NCBI GenBank assembly: GCA_014860175.1
Contig: JACZKF010000568.1
Location: 1 to 16,838 of the forward strand
Source of the DNA: Desulfuromonadales bacterium
Lineage (GTDB): Bacteria > Desulfobacterota > Desulfuromonadia > Desulfuromonadales > JACZKF01
DNA: 16,838 nt
Direction: 5' to 3'
Numbering within the stretch: the first letter of the stretch is position 1; the number at the start of each line of letters is the position of its first letter. Under the pieces are notes generated by a model. It made no database searches and had not been told where the DNA came from. It saw only the letters and a list, made by a program, of their open reading frames with translations. The position numbers and the translations under genes were made by a program. Shown piece after piece: positions 1 to 6,894 of the stretch.

Positions 1-125
1 TCCTTCTTCTCCCCTTGGCCGCAGCAAGAGGTGCCGCACCCCGCACCGCAGCACGAATGGCTCCCTTCCCCTCTGATCGAAACAATCTCCCCCTGTTCTC
101 CGGGGCCTAAAAGTCCAAGTGGCAT
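1..125 (-). CDS. feoA: FeoA-family protein, N-terminal part (cut by window edge)
   Basis: Reading leftwards from an ATG at 125, the frame stays open to the window edge for 41 codons. The protein begins MPLGLLGPGEQGEIVSIRG, which fits the first strand-turn-strand of the FeoA SH3-like fold (the L..L.PGE.G.IV.I pattern). Next comes a cysteine-rich stretch, residues 25-35, with Cys at 25, 26, 30, 34 and 35 (SCCGAGCGTSCCG). FeoA is a small cytoplasmic partner of the ferrous iron transporter FeoB, so feoB is expected beyond the left edge, which cannot be checked here. A GTG directly before the ATG sits closer to the Shine-Dalgarno-like GGGAG (8 nt versus 11 nt) and could be the true start. The Cys cluster is not in textbook FeoA and may be a metal-binding loop (inference). 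A free-standing Cys-rich protein is the alternative. Confidence 0.75.
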   Translation of the reverse strand, partial: MPLGLLGPGEQGEIVSIRGEGSHSCCGAGCGTSCCGQGEKK

Positions 126-181
126 CACGTCGGGTTCTCCCTTCTGCGAGTAGAACTGCTGCCGGGTGTTGGAGTTTCGCT

Positions 182-200
182 CATATTGATTTTGAAATTC
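182..200 (-). promoter_or_regulatory. Possible Fur-box-like element at the feoA start site
   Basis: An AT-rich 19-mer lies just downstream of the predicted feoA transcription start. By eye it matches the classical 19-bp Fur consensus at 11 of 19 positions. Its position over the +1 region and the iron-uptake gene make Fur control plausible, but the match is weak and could be chance. Confidence 0.25.
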
Positions 201-206
201 GCTGTC

Positions 207-235
207 ACTTTAATGGTGGATTTCTTCTCTGTCAA
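207..235 (-). promoter_or_regulatory. Sigma-70 type promoter for feoA
   Basis: On the minus strand there is a perfect -35 TTGACA (230-235), a 17-bp spacer, and a -10 TAAAGT (207-212). Transcription would start near position 200 and run leftwards into feoA, giving a leader of about 75 nt. The whole interval 126-420 between feoA and the next ORF is AT-rich and contains nothing else I recognise as a gene. Confidence 0.55.
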
Positions 236-323
236 CTCCTTTTTGATTATGGTTTTCACTTTCTTTGCCAGCGCGATCTCGCCCCCAAAAACGAGGCCAA
301 GGTGGCTACGGAACCCCTAACCG

Positions 324-387
324 TTCGTTTTCCAACGATTTTCATTATAGTCGCCGAGCTTGAATTCGCTTGTCTTCACGATAAGCT
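324..387 (+). promoter_or_regulatory. Candidate promoter region for the carbohydrate operon
   Basis: Two weak plus-strand sigma-70 candidates lie before the leader ORF. One has TATAGT as -10 (346-351) with a poor -35, TTCGTT (324-329), 16 bp upstream. The other has TTGAAT (360-365), 16 bp, then TAAGCT (382-387). Neither is convincing alone, but the operon needs a start in this divergent intergenic region. Confidence 0.25.
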
Positions 388-420
388 GTGGACGAACCAC
401 CTCATTCAGGAGAATAACTG

Positions 421-492
421 ATGCCCGAGATAGCGGTAATTCACGTTCCAGATCGCCAGCTCCCGACGACAACCAACGGGGGCCGGCGATGA
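421..492 (+). CDS. Short leader ORF translationally coupled to the glycosyltransferase
   Basis: A 23-aa ORF beginning MPEIAVIHVPDRQL has a clear AGGAG (409-413) 7-8 nt before its ATG. It ends in a TGA that overlaps the glycosyltransferase ATG in an ATGA arrangement (489-492). The downstream gene has only a poor ribosome-binding site of its own (a G-run in GGGGGCCGG), so its translation may depend on termination of this ORF. The peptide matches nothing I recognise and has no run of one amino acid that would suggest classical attenuation. I infer a translational coupling leader; it could also be chance, given its size. Confidence 0.45.
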   Translation: MPEIAVIHVPDRQLPTTTNGGRR

Positions 493-1547
493 AAATAGCT
501 CAGATCGCCCCCCTTTACGAAAGCGTCCCACCCCGGTTCTATGGCGGCACCGAACGGGTCGTCTCCCATCTGACGGAAGAGCTGGTGGCCTTGGGCCACG
601 AGGTGACCCTGTTCGCCAGTGGCGATTCGGTGACCACGGCCCGCCTTTGCGCCACCAGAGAACGCAGTCTGCGGCTGGATGGCGCCTGCGTCGATACGTT
701 CCCCCATCATTTCGTTCACCTGGAGAATGTCTTTCGCCAGGCCGAGCAGTTCGACATCCTGCACTTTCATGTCGATTATCTGCACTACCCCTGGTCGCGT
801 CGGGCCGGTCGGCCCCACGTCACTACCCTGCACGGGCGCCTCGACATTCCGGACCTGATCCCCCTCTACCGGGAGTACGCGGAGCTCCCCCTGGTCTCGA
901 TCTCCCATGACCAGCGCCGGCCATTACCCTCGGCCAACTGGGTAGGGACCGTACACCACGGGCTGCCGACCGACATTTATCCCTTCCATCCGGAGCCAGG
1001 AAGCTACCTGGCTTTTCTCGGCCGCATCTCTCCCGAGAAACGCGTCGACCGGGCCATCGAGATCGCCATAGGCGCCGGTCTGCCGCTGAAAATCGCTGCC
1101 AAGGTCGACCGGGCCGACCGCGACTATTTCGCAACGACCATCCAACCGCTGCTCGATCACCCTCTGGTCGAGTTCATTGGCGAAATCGGCGAAGCGCAAA
1201 AAGCCGAATTCCTCGGCCAGGCCCTGGCCCTGCTCTTCCCCATCGACTGGCAGGAACCGTTCGGCCTGGTGATGATCGAGGCGATGGCCTGCGGCACCCC
1301 GGTAATCGCCTGGCCCCTCGGTTCGGTCCCGGAAGTGATGACCGACGGCATCTCCGGCTTCGTGGTCAGCAATATCGAGGAGGCGGTGCGGGCCGTCGAT
1401 AAAGTGACTCGTCTCGATCGGAAAACCTGCCGGCGCTATTTCGAACAGCGCTTTTCGGTGCGGCGGATGGCTCTCGACTACCTGGCGGTGTACCAGAGTA
1501 TTTACGGCAGCAGCTCTGGTCGGCCGGCCCGCCTGGTCGCCAATTGA
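489..1547 (+). CDS. GT4-family glycosyltransferase
   Basis: A 352-aa GT-B fold glycosyltransferase of family GT4, likely cytoplasmic, transferring a sugar from an activated donor with retention. The N-terminal Rossmann domain starts MKIAQIAPLY and carries the glycine-rich acceptor loop FYGGTERVV (17-25). The C-terminal domain begins near LGRISPEKRVDRAI (177-190), and the donor-site EX7E motif is EPFGLVMIE (E256 and E264). The start at 489 was chosen because homology begins there; the same frame is open upstream to 360, but those residues do not resemble the family. The gene leads an operon with a debranching-type glucosidase (22 nt downstream), Pfk-2 and a DUF2267 protein, which suggests synthesis or turnover of a glucan or glycoside storage or compatible compound. 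Donor and acceptor cannot be told from sequence. Confidence 0.92.
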   Translation: MKIAQIAPLYESVPPRFYGGTERVVSHLTEELVALGHEVTLFASGDSVTTARLCATRERSLRLDGACVDTFPHHFVHLENVFRQAEQFDILHFHVDYLHYPWSRRAGRPHVTTLHGRLDIPDLIPLYREYAELPLVSISHDQRRPLPSANWVGTVHHGLPTDIYPFHPEPGSYLAFLGRISPEKRVDRAIEIAIGAGLPLKIAAKVDRADRDYFATTIQPLLDHPLVEFIGEIGEAQKAEFLGQALALLFPIDWQEPFGLVMIEAMACGTPVIAWPLGSVPEVMTDGISGFVVSNIEEAVRAVDKVTRLDRKTCRRYFEQRFSVRRMALDYLAVYQSIYGSSSGRPARLVAN

Positions 1548-1569
1548 TGACATCACAGGAGGGTAGCCG

Positions 1570-3741
1570 ATGAACACCCAGGATGTGATCCAGATCAACG
1601 ATCAGTTCTACATACTGGCGACCTCTTCCCTCGCCTCGGACCTCAGCCGGGTGCTGAAGCAGGGGGAGACCTTCGCGGTATTCGACGGTCATGGCGACAT
1701 TCTCTCCCTCGGCATGGGGGAGGAGGGGATCTACCACGAGGGGACCCGCTATCTCTCCAGCCTGGAGCTGCGGGTCGGCGGCACCCGCCCGCTGCTGCTC
1801 GGCTCCAATGTCAACGAGCACAACGAACTGCTGGCCGTCGACCTGATGAATCCCGACCTGGAAGACGAGGAGGGGCGGCTGGTGCATCGCGACTCCCTGC
1901 ACCTGTTCCGCTCCAAATTTCTCTGGCAGGGGAGCTGTTTCGAGCAGCTGCGCATCACCAACTTCAGCCTGGCCTCGATCAGCGTCCCCCTCACCTTCAG
2001 TTTCAACGCCGATTACGCCGATATCTTCGAGGTGCGCGGCAGCAAGCGAACCGGGCGCGGGCGGCGACTGGAGGATGCCGTCAGTTCCTCGAGCGTTCTG
2101 CTCGCTTACCAAGGGCTCGATGGCGAAATCCGCCGCACCCGCCTCAGCTTCTCCCCGGAGCCGATAGAGCTGTCGGCGACCCAGGCGACTTTCCGGGTCA
2201 AGCTGGAGCCAAACCAGGAGACCCGGATTTCCATCACCGTCACCTGCGAATGCGAAGGGTGCGAGGTCCAGATGGCCTCCTACAAGAGCGCCTTCACGGT
2301 GGCGAAGAGGGAGCTGGAGACCCTACGGCAGCAGAACTGTCAGATCACCTCCAGCAACGAACAGTTCAACCTCTGGGTCAATCGCTCATTGGCCGATCTG
2401 CAGATGATGCTGACGCGAACTCCGCACGGGCTCTACCCCTATGCCGGCGTCCCCTGGTTCAGCACCGCTTTCGGTCGCGACGGCATCATCACCGCCTTTG
2501 AAATGCTCTGGGTCAATCCGCAGATCGCCCGCGGTGTTCTCTCCTTTCTCGCCGCCACCCAGGCGACGGCCGAGAACGCCGAGCAGGATGCGGAGCCGGG
2601 TAAGATCATCCACGAGACCCGCAAGGGGGAGATGGCGGCCCTCGGAGAAATCCCCTTCGGCCGCTACTACGGCAGCGTCGATTCCACCCCGCTGTTCGTC
2701 AGCCTGGCCGGCGCCTACTTCGAGCGCACCGGCGACCAGGCGTTCATCGAGTCGATCTGGCCCAACATCCGCCTGGCCCTCGACTGGATGGACCGGTATG
2801 GCGACGCCGACGGCGACGGCTTTCTCGAATATGCCCGCCACACCCCCAAGGGGCTGCTGCAGCAGGGGTGGAAAGACAGCTGCGATTCGGTCTTTCACGC
2901 CGACGGCACTCTGGCCGAAGGGCCGATCGCCCTTTGCGAGGTGCAGGGATATGCTTTCGAAGCCCGAAGTCGGGGCGCTGTCCTGGCCGAGTTGATGGGG
3001 GAGACGCAGTTGGCCGGGGAGCTGCATGGCCAGGCCGAGGAGTTGCGCCAGCGCTTCGTTCAGGCGTTCTGGTGCGAGGAGCTGGGGAGCTATGCCCTGG
3101 CCCTCGATGGCCGCAAGCGCCCGTGCCGGGTGCGCGCGTCCAATGCCGGGCACAATCTCTTCTCCGGCATCGCCCTGCCGGAGCACGCCCGACGGCTGGC
3201 CCAGACCTTGTTGGCCGAATCGAGCTTTTCCGGCTGGGGGATCCGCACCCTGGCCAGCGGCGAGGTTCGCTACAACCCGATGTCGTACCACAACGGCTCG
3301 ATCTGGCCCCATGACAACGCCATGGTCGCCTTCGGCCTGGCCCGCTACGGTTTCACCGGCCCCGCCATGAGGGTCATGACGGCGCTGTACAACACCTCCA
3401 TCGCCATGGACCTGCACCGCCTGCCCGAGCTGTTCTGCGGCTTTCGCTGTCGCCCGGGGCTCGGGCCGATCCTCTACCCGCTCTCCTGCGCCCCCCAGGC
3501 CTGGGCCGCCGGCGCCGTCTTCATGCTGCTGCAGGCCTGTCTCGGGCTATCGATAGACGCCCGGCAAAAGGTGGTCCGGTTTCGCTATCCCGAACTCCCC
3601 CCCTTCCTGAGCGAAGTCTGGATTCGCGACCTGCGGGTGGCCGGAGCCAGTGTCGACCTGTCGCTGCGTCGCTATGCCGACGATGTGGCGATCAACGTCT
3701 TGCGCCGGGAAGGGGCCGTGGAGGTGGTCGTCATCAAATGA
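1570..3741 (+). CDS. Amylo-alpha-1,6-glucosidase / glycogen-debranching-type glycoside hydrolase
   Basis: A 723-aa cytoplasmic protein with the usual two parts of the bacterial debranching-enzyme family. The N-terminal beta-rich domain (roughly 20-220) contains the typical GDGDI-like FDGHGDILSLG and GIYHEGTRYLS. The C-terminal (alpha/alpha)6 barrel (roughly 270-710) contains PYAGVPWFSTAFGRD (near 290-303), PFGRYYGSVDSTPLF (near 361), QQGWKDSCDS (near 433) and SIWPHDNAMVAFGLARYG (near 578). Acidic residues in the GRD, WKDS and HD motifs are the likely catalytic and binding positions. Such enzymes hydrolyse alpha-1,6 or related alpha-glucosidic bonds. A good AGGAGGG lies just before the ATG. 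The stop overlaps the next gene by 4 nt. The paired GT4 gene suggests the true substrate may be the product of that transferase rather than glycogen itself (inference). Confidence 0.92.
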   Translation: MNTQDVIQINDQFYILATSSLASDLSRVLKQGETFAVFDGHGDILSLGMGEEGIYHEGTRYLSSLELRVGGTRPLLLGSNVNEHNELLAVDLMNPDLEDEEGRLVHRDSLHLFRSKFLWQGSCFEQLRITNFSLASISVPLTFSFNADYADIFEVRGSKRTGRGRRLEDAVSSSSVLLAYQGLDGEIRRTRLSFSPEPIELSATQATFRVKLEPNQETRISITVTCECEGCEVQMASYKSAFTVAKRELETLRQQNCQITSSNEQFNLWVNRSLADLQMMLTRTPHGLYPYAGVPWFSTAFGRDGIITAFEMLWVNPQIARGVLSFLAATQATAENAEQDAEPGKIIHETRKGEMAALGEIPFGRYYGSVDSTPLFVSLAGAYFERTGDQAFIESIWPNIRLALDWMDRYGDADGDGFLEYARHTPKGLLQQGWKDSCDSVFHADGTLAEGPIALCEVQGYAFEARSRGAVLAELMGETQLAGELHGQAEELRQRFVQAFWCEELGSYALALDGRKRPCRVRASNAGHNLFSGIALPEHARRLAQTLLAESSFSGWGIRTLASGEVRYNPMSYHNGSIWPHDNAMVAFGLARYGFTGPAMRVMTALYNTSIAMDLHRLPELFCGFRCRPGLGPILYPLSCAPQAWAAGAVFMLLQACLGLSIDARQKVVRFRYPELPPFLSEVWIRDLRVAGASVDLSLRRYADDVAINVLRREGAVEVVVIK

Positions 3742-4682
3742 CATCCAAAGCCATTGCCACCTTGACCATGAATCCGACCATCGACATCTCCTCGACCATC
3801 GACGAGTTCGTCCTGGAACACAAAATGCGCTGCTCGGCCCCGCAACGCGACCCCGGCGGAGGGGGGATCAACGTCGCCAGGGTCGTCCATCGACTGGGGG
3901 GAAAAGCGATGGTCCTCTACATCGCCGGGGGCGCCACCGGCATGATGCTGCACAAACTTCTGCGCCGCGAAGGGATCGAGGACCGGCGCATCGAGATCGA
4001 GAAATTGACCCGGGAGAACTTCACCCTGAGCGAAACCACCTCGGGTCGCCAGCTCCGTTTCGTCTTCCCGGGACCGGAACTGCGCCGCAGCGAATGGCAG
4101 CAGTGTCTCGACATGCTCGGCATGTTCATCCCCCGACCGGCCTACATCGTCGCCAGCGGCAGCCTGCCGCCGGGTGTCCCCGACGATTTTTATGCCCGGG
4201 CGGCGCAGGTCGCCCGTCGCATCGACGCCCGCTTCATTCTCGATACCGCCGGCGAGCCGCTGCGGATGGCGATGGAGGAGGGGGTCTTCTTGATCAAGCC
4301 GAACCGCCGGGAGCTCGAAACGGCGACCGGCCGCAATTTGAGCGAGCCGGTGGCCCAGGAGGAGGCCTGTCGGGAGCTGGTGGCCGGCGGCAAGGTCGAG
4401 ACCGTCGTCCTCACGCTGGGGGGTGGAGGGGCATTGCTGACCAGCCAGGAGCTGCAGCTGCGGGCCGGCCCGACCCAGGTCCAGGTGGTCAGCGCCGTCG
4501 GCGCCGGCGACAGCTTCGTCGGCGGGCTCACCTATGCCCTGGCCCGCAACGGGAAACTGGAGGAGGCCTTCTGGTACGGCATGGCCGCCGTACCGGCGGC
4601 GGTCCTGACTCCCGGGACCGAGCTCTGCCGCCCGAAGGATGTGGAAAGACTCTTCAAGGAGCTGCGACCACAGAAACCGTGA
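3738..4682 (+). CDS. pfkB: PfkB-family 6-phosphofructokinase (Pfk-2 type)
   Basis: A 314-aa ribokinase-fold sugar kinase, likely phosphorylating fructose 6-phosphate with ATP in the cytoplasm. It resembles E. coli Pfk-2 along its length from memory: TLTMNPTID at the N-terminus, the sugar-binding DPGGGGINVAR near 35-45, SGSLPPG near 139-145, KPNRRELE near 191-198, and the catalytic anion-hole motif GAGDSFVGG near 255-263, whose Asp is the general base. The ATG overlaps the upstream stop (ATGA), so the two are translationally coupled. 1-Phosphofructokinase or tagatose-6-phosphate kinase are the alternatives in this superfamily; the closeness to Pfk-2 favours 6-phosphofructokinase. The context suggests that sugar released by the debranching enzyme feeds glycolysis. 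Confidence 0.92.
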   Translation: MTSKAIATLTMNPTIDISSTIDEFVLEHKMRCSAPQRDPGGGGINVARVVHRLGGKAMVLYIAGGATGMMLHKLLRREGIEDRRIEIEKLTRENFTLSETTSGRQLRFVFPGPELRRSEWQQCLDMLGMFIPRPAYIVASGSLPPGVPDDFYARAAQVARRIDARFILDTAGEPLRMAMEEGVFLIKPNRRELETATGRNLSEPVAQEEACRELVAGGKVETVVLTLGGGGALLTSQELQLRAGPTQVQVVSAVGAGDSFVGGLTYALARNGKLEEAFWYGMAAVPAAVLTPGTELCRPKDVERLFKELRPQKP

Positions 4683-4684
4683 AT

Positions 4685-4725
4685 CGTGATCGGTATCAAG
4701 CATTGGGTTCCGCCTACGGATCACG
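4685..4725 (+). promoter_or_regulatory. Inverted repeat between pfkB and the DUF2267 gene
   Basis: CGTGATC (4685-4691) pairs with GATCACG (4719-4725) across a 27-nt loop and is followed by GGGCTTTTTCCC. This could be a weak attenuator or an RNA-processing site that sets the DUF2267 gene at a different level from the upstream genes. The long loop makes it a poor terminator. Confidence 0.3.
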
Positions 4726-4762
4726 GGCTTTTTCCCGAAAGGTACTCAAAAAGGAGACCGAC

Positions 4763-5143
4763 ATGAAAGCCGATGAGTTCATCAAACAGGTGAAGGAACG
4801 CGCTCATCTTGACTCGCGCGATCAGGCGTTGGAAGCGACCCGGGCTACCCTCTGTGTACTTGGGGAGCGCCTGTTCGGCGGTGAGCGCAACGACCTGGCG
4901 GCCCAACTGCCGCCGGAGCTCCAGCCATTCCTGCTGGAGCCGATGGAGAGCGAGAGCTTCGACCTGAAGGAGTTTTTCGAGCGGGTCGGCGAGGAAGAAG
5001 GGATCGGCACCGCCCAGGCGCAGCAGCACGCCACGGCGGTCATCTCGGTGCTGTGCGACGCGGTTACCCGGGGGGAGATCGAGGATGTGAAATCGCAGCT
5101 GCCAAAGGATTTCGCCGCCCTGTTCGAGGGGACGAGACATTAG
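4763..5143 (+). CDS. DUF2267 domain protein
   Basis: A 126-aa helical, acidic soluble protein beginning MKADEFIKQVKERAHLDS. It has the DUF2267 pattern: an N-terminal helix with a DQALEATRATLCVLGERLFGG-like segment (near 20-40), LAAQLPPELQPFL (near 43-55), and a second half with a repeated helix pair ending in VKSQLPKDFAALF. No catalytic motif is visible and the function of the family is unknown. The start at 4763 is set by a strong AAGGAG (4751-4756) 6 nt upstream; the longer open frame upstream in the same phase is a shadow over pfkB. It is 80 nt after pfkB and probably co-transcribed. DUF2267 proteins are often seen near stress genes (recalled association). Confidence 0.9.
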   Translation: MKADEFIKQVKERAHLDSRDQALEATRATLCVLGERLFGGERNDLAAQLPPELQPFLLEPMESESFDLKEFFERVGEEEGIGTAQAQQHATAVISVLCDAVTRGEIEDVKSQLPKDFAALFEGTRH

Positions 5144-5147
5144 GTGC

Positions 5148-5179
5148 AGCTGTCAGCCATCAGCTATTAGCTGTCAGCC
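5148..5179. repeat. Short degenerate direct repeat (AGCTGTCAGCC x2)
   Basis: AGCTGTCAGCC occurs at 5148-5158 and again at 5169-5179, a 21-bp period. A perfect 13-bp palindrome, CAGCTATTAGCTG (5161-5173), overlaps the second copy. CAGCTATCAGCTGTCAGC-like strings recur in intergenic spaces of some related genomes (recollection, not checked). It lies between the DUF2267 stop and the next gene. Confidence 0.5.
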
Positions 5180-5263
5180 TGAGACTTACAGTTGAGCGCT
5201 GACTACCTGCTTTTTCGGGCGGAGGTCTGGTAGAATTTAAACATCCCGCTCCTGGAGGCGCCG

Positions 5264-6363
5264 ATGGAATTCCGCCTGCCTGAGTACCATCCGCCCGATT
5301 TTAATGCCCCACCGTTCAGCGGAGCGCCGACGGTGCGTTTCGAACCGGTCGCTCAGGCCGGGGTGGCGCCGGAGGGGTATCATGCGACCTCCATCTTTCC
5401 TGAATATTTCCAGCTGTCGCCGGGCAACTGGCGACTCCCCGCGCAAAGCCGCATGGATTGCGCGGTGGTGGCGCGAGGGGAAGAGCTGGAGGTGGTCGAG
5501 TTTCGCCACCTGCGGGGAGGTGATCGGGTCGCCTGCGGCCGTCGGGAAAATGGCGAGGACGGCATTTTCGTTCATGCGGACGGATTTGACCATGGGGGGC
5601 AGAGGATGGGAAGTTCTCCTTCCGTTCCCTGTTCACCCGCGAGACCTCCTTCTCCATCGATTACGACCAGCTCTATCAACTGCTCGCTTTCGAGCGCGAG
5701 CACGGCTTCATCCTCTGGGTCGCCGGCCCGGCGCTGGTCTTCGATCGCGACGCCCGCCAGGCCTTTGCCTCCCTGGTGGAGGGTGGCTATGTGCACGGGC
5801 TGCTGGCCGGTAACGCCTTGCCGGCCCACGATCTGGAAGGGGGGATATTCGGCACCGCCCTCGGCCAGGAGATCTACGCCAAGCGCAGCCTCCCCCTCGG
5901 CCACTACCATCATCTCGATGCCATCAACCGCGTCTGTGCCGCCGGTTCGATGCGCCAGGCCCTCGCCGACGGGCTGGTTCACGACGGCGTGATGAAGGCG
6001 GTGATCGAGCGATCCATCCCCTGTGTGCTGGCCGGCTCCATCCGTGACGACGGCCCCCTGCCGGAAGTGATCGCCGATGTCTACCAGGCGCAGGACGCCA
6101 TGCGCGCCCTCACCCGCCGGGCCACCACGGTGATCGCCCTCGCCTCTCAGCTGCACACCATCGCCACCGGCAATCTCGCCCCTTCCTACCAGGTGATCGA
6201 TGGCCGGTTGCGGCCGGTCTTCTTCTATCTGGTCGACATGTCCGAGTTCGCCGTCGGCAAACTCGCCAACCGGGGGACCCTCACCGCCCATGCCATTCTC
6301 ACCAACGTGCAGGATTTCGTGGTGACGCTGGAGCGTGGCCTGCGGCAGAATTCGAAGGGGTAG
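5264..6363 (+). pseudogene. LOR/SDH-domain protein (TIGR00300/COG1915), interrupted by a frameshift
   Basis: The gene starts at an ATG with GGAGG 6-10 nt upstream and reads MEFRLPEYHPPDF...FSGAPTVRFEP...GYHATSIFPEYF...SRMDC, the family N-terminus. Near 5594-5599, six G in a row, the family reading jumps from this frame to the -1 frame. That frame continues EDGKFSFRSLFTRETSFSIDYDQLY and then the conserved GLLAGNALPAHDLEG, FGTALGQEIY, GHYHHLDAINR, LAGSIRDDGPLPEV and TVIALASQLHTIATGN. Adding one G would give a 366-aa protein, about normal. COG1915 proteins include the archaeal-type ornithine cyclodeaminase and the LOR/SDH half of cyanobacterial ArgZ/AgrE, so a role in arginine/ornithine metabolism is likely but unproven. 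Both halves are otherwise undamaged, pointing to a sequencing error, a very recent mutation, or slippage on GGG-GGG. Confidence 0.85.
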
Positions 6364-6410
6364 GGTCAGGAAAACCAGGAATGCTGGAGTCAGGAAATCA
6401 GAAATTGGGA
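6364..6410. repeat. Degenerate GTCAGGAAA repeats
   Basis: GTCAGGAAA occurs at 6365-6373 and 6389-6397 with related AGGAATG, AATCAGAAAT and GGGAGTTGGAG strings around it. This fills the short gap between the frameshifted gene and the thioredoxin-like gene. It looks like decayed simple repeat rather than a binding site. Confidence 0.3.
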
Positions 6411-6419
6411 GTTGGAGAG

Positions 6420-6662
6420 ATGCGAATAGACATTCTTGGCGATGACTGTGCCAAATGCCGGCGGCTGCACGATAACGTCCATCAGGCGGTGGAAGAGCGC
6501 GGGCTGGCGGTTGAAATCACCCGCACCAACGACCCGGAACTGCTCGCCCGCTACGCCGTGCGCTCCCTGCCGGGGCTGGTCATCGATGGGGTCCTGGAGA
6601 GCAGCGGAAAGTTTCTCTCGGTGGCGGAAATCACCCGCCTGCTGGAGAGCAGGACCCGTTAA
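6420..6662 (+). CDS. Small thioredoxin-fold protein with CxxC
   Basis: An 80-aa protein, MRIDILGDDCAKCRRL at its start, with the redox-active C10-A-K-C13 and a later SLPGLVIDG segment whose proline sits where thioredoxins have the cis-proline. This is the short thioredoxin_3 / 'redox-active disulfide protein 2' type, cytoplasmic, with no signal peptide. It probably carries out disulfide exchange or metal/redox relay with an unknown partner. The start at 6420 is chosen because the fold begins there and GGAG lies just upstream; an in-frame ATG at 6381 falls in the repeat region. It follows the LOR/SDH gene by 56 nt and may be co-transcribed. Confidence 0.88.
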   Translation: MRIDILGDDCAKCRRLHDNVHQAVEERGLAVEITRTNDPELLARYAVRSLPGLVIDGVLESSGKFLSVAEITRLLESRTR

Positions 6663-6668
6663 AAACCC

Positions 6669-6722
6669 TCAGCGCAGGGAATCGGACAGGTCGGGGGCGA
6701 TCTCGTCGATGTGCAGGTCCAT
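6669..6722 (-). pseudogene. 17-codon minus-strand ORF with strong SD; possible gene-start remnant
   Basis: An excellent GGAGG lies 5 nt before an ATG at 6722, but the frame stops after 17 residues (MDLHIDEIAPDLSDSLR). The first 11-12 residues resemble the N-terminus common in MBL-fold metallohydrolases (M.(L/I).I.EIAPD(I/L)), after which similarity would end. I infer a deletion remnant of a longer gene; a genuine micro-ORF or chance is possible. No MBL metal motif is present nearby. Confidence 0.25.
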
Positions 6723-6805
6723 GGCGCCTCCTGCGTAAGGTGAATTCCAGTCTAGCCAACCTTCGACGCAGCAACACCTCCCTGGTAAAATTTTCCGCTT
6801 TCGTT

Positions 6806-6834
6806 TGTCACAAACCCCTCTCCTCCCCCGTCCT
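6806..6834 (+). promoter_or_regulatory. Putative ECF sigma promoter for the DUF6448 gene
   Basis: TGTCACA (6806-6812), exactly 16 bp, then CGTCCT (6829-6834). The -35 is identical to that before the ECF sigma gene and the spacing is the same. The start codon lies about 60 nt downstream. TGTCACA-N16-CGTC is a recognised ECF promoter form (recalled for the ECF41 group). Confidence 0.6.
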
Positions 6835-6894
6835 ATCGGTAACATCAATTCGGTCCCACCTTGCCGTGCGGCCCCAAACCACAAGGAGAACACA

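Noticed and set aside
119..421. 100-aa plus-strand open frame before the carbohydrate operon
   Set aside because: It opposes the feoA start and its promoter, has no ribosome-binding site, and its composition is unlike any protein family I know.
360..488. N-terminal extension of the glycosyltransferase
   Set aside because: Family similarity starts exactly at ATG 489, and the extension overlaps a leader ORF with a good ribosome-binding site in another frame.
2386..3417. 343-aa minus-strand open frame inside the debranching enzyme gene
   Set aside because: A shadow of a GC-rich coding gene; the plus-strand frame has clear family motifs throughout.
3672..4724. 350-aa minus-strand open frame opposite pfkB
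   Set aside because: No motifs; the sense strand carries a complete Pfk-2-type kinase.
4751..5143. Treating the long frame from 3650 as one 497-aa protein
   Set aside because: Only the last 126 codons resemble a family (DUF2267) and they have their own strong ribosome-binding site; the rest is out of frame with pfkB.
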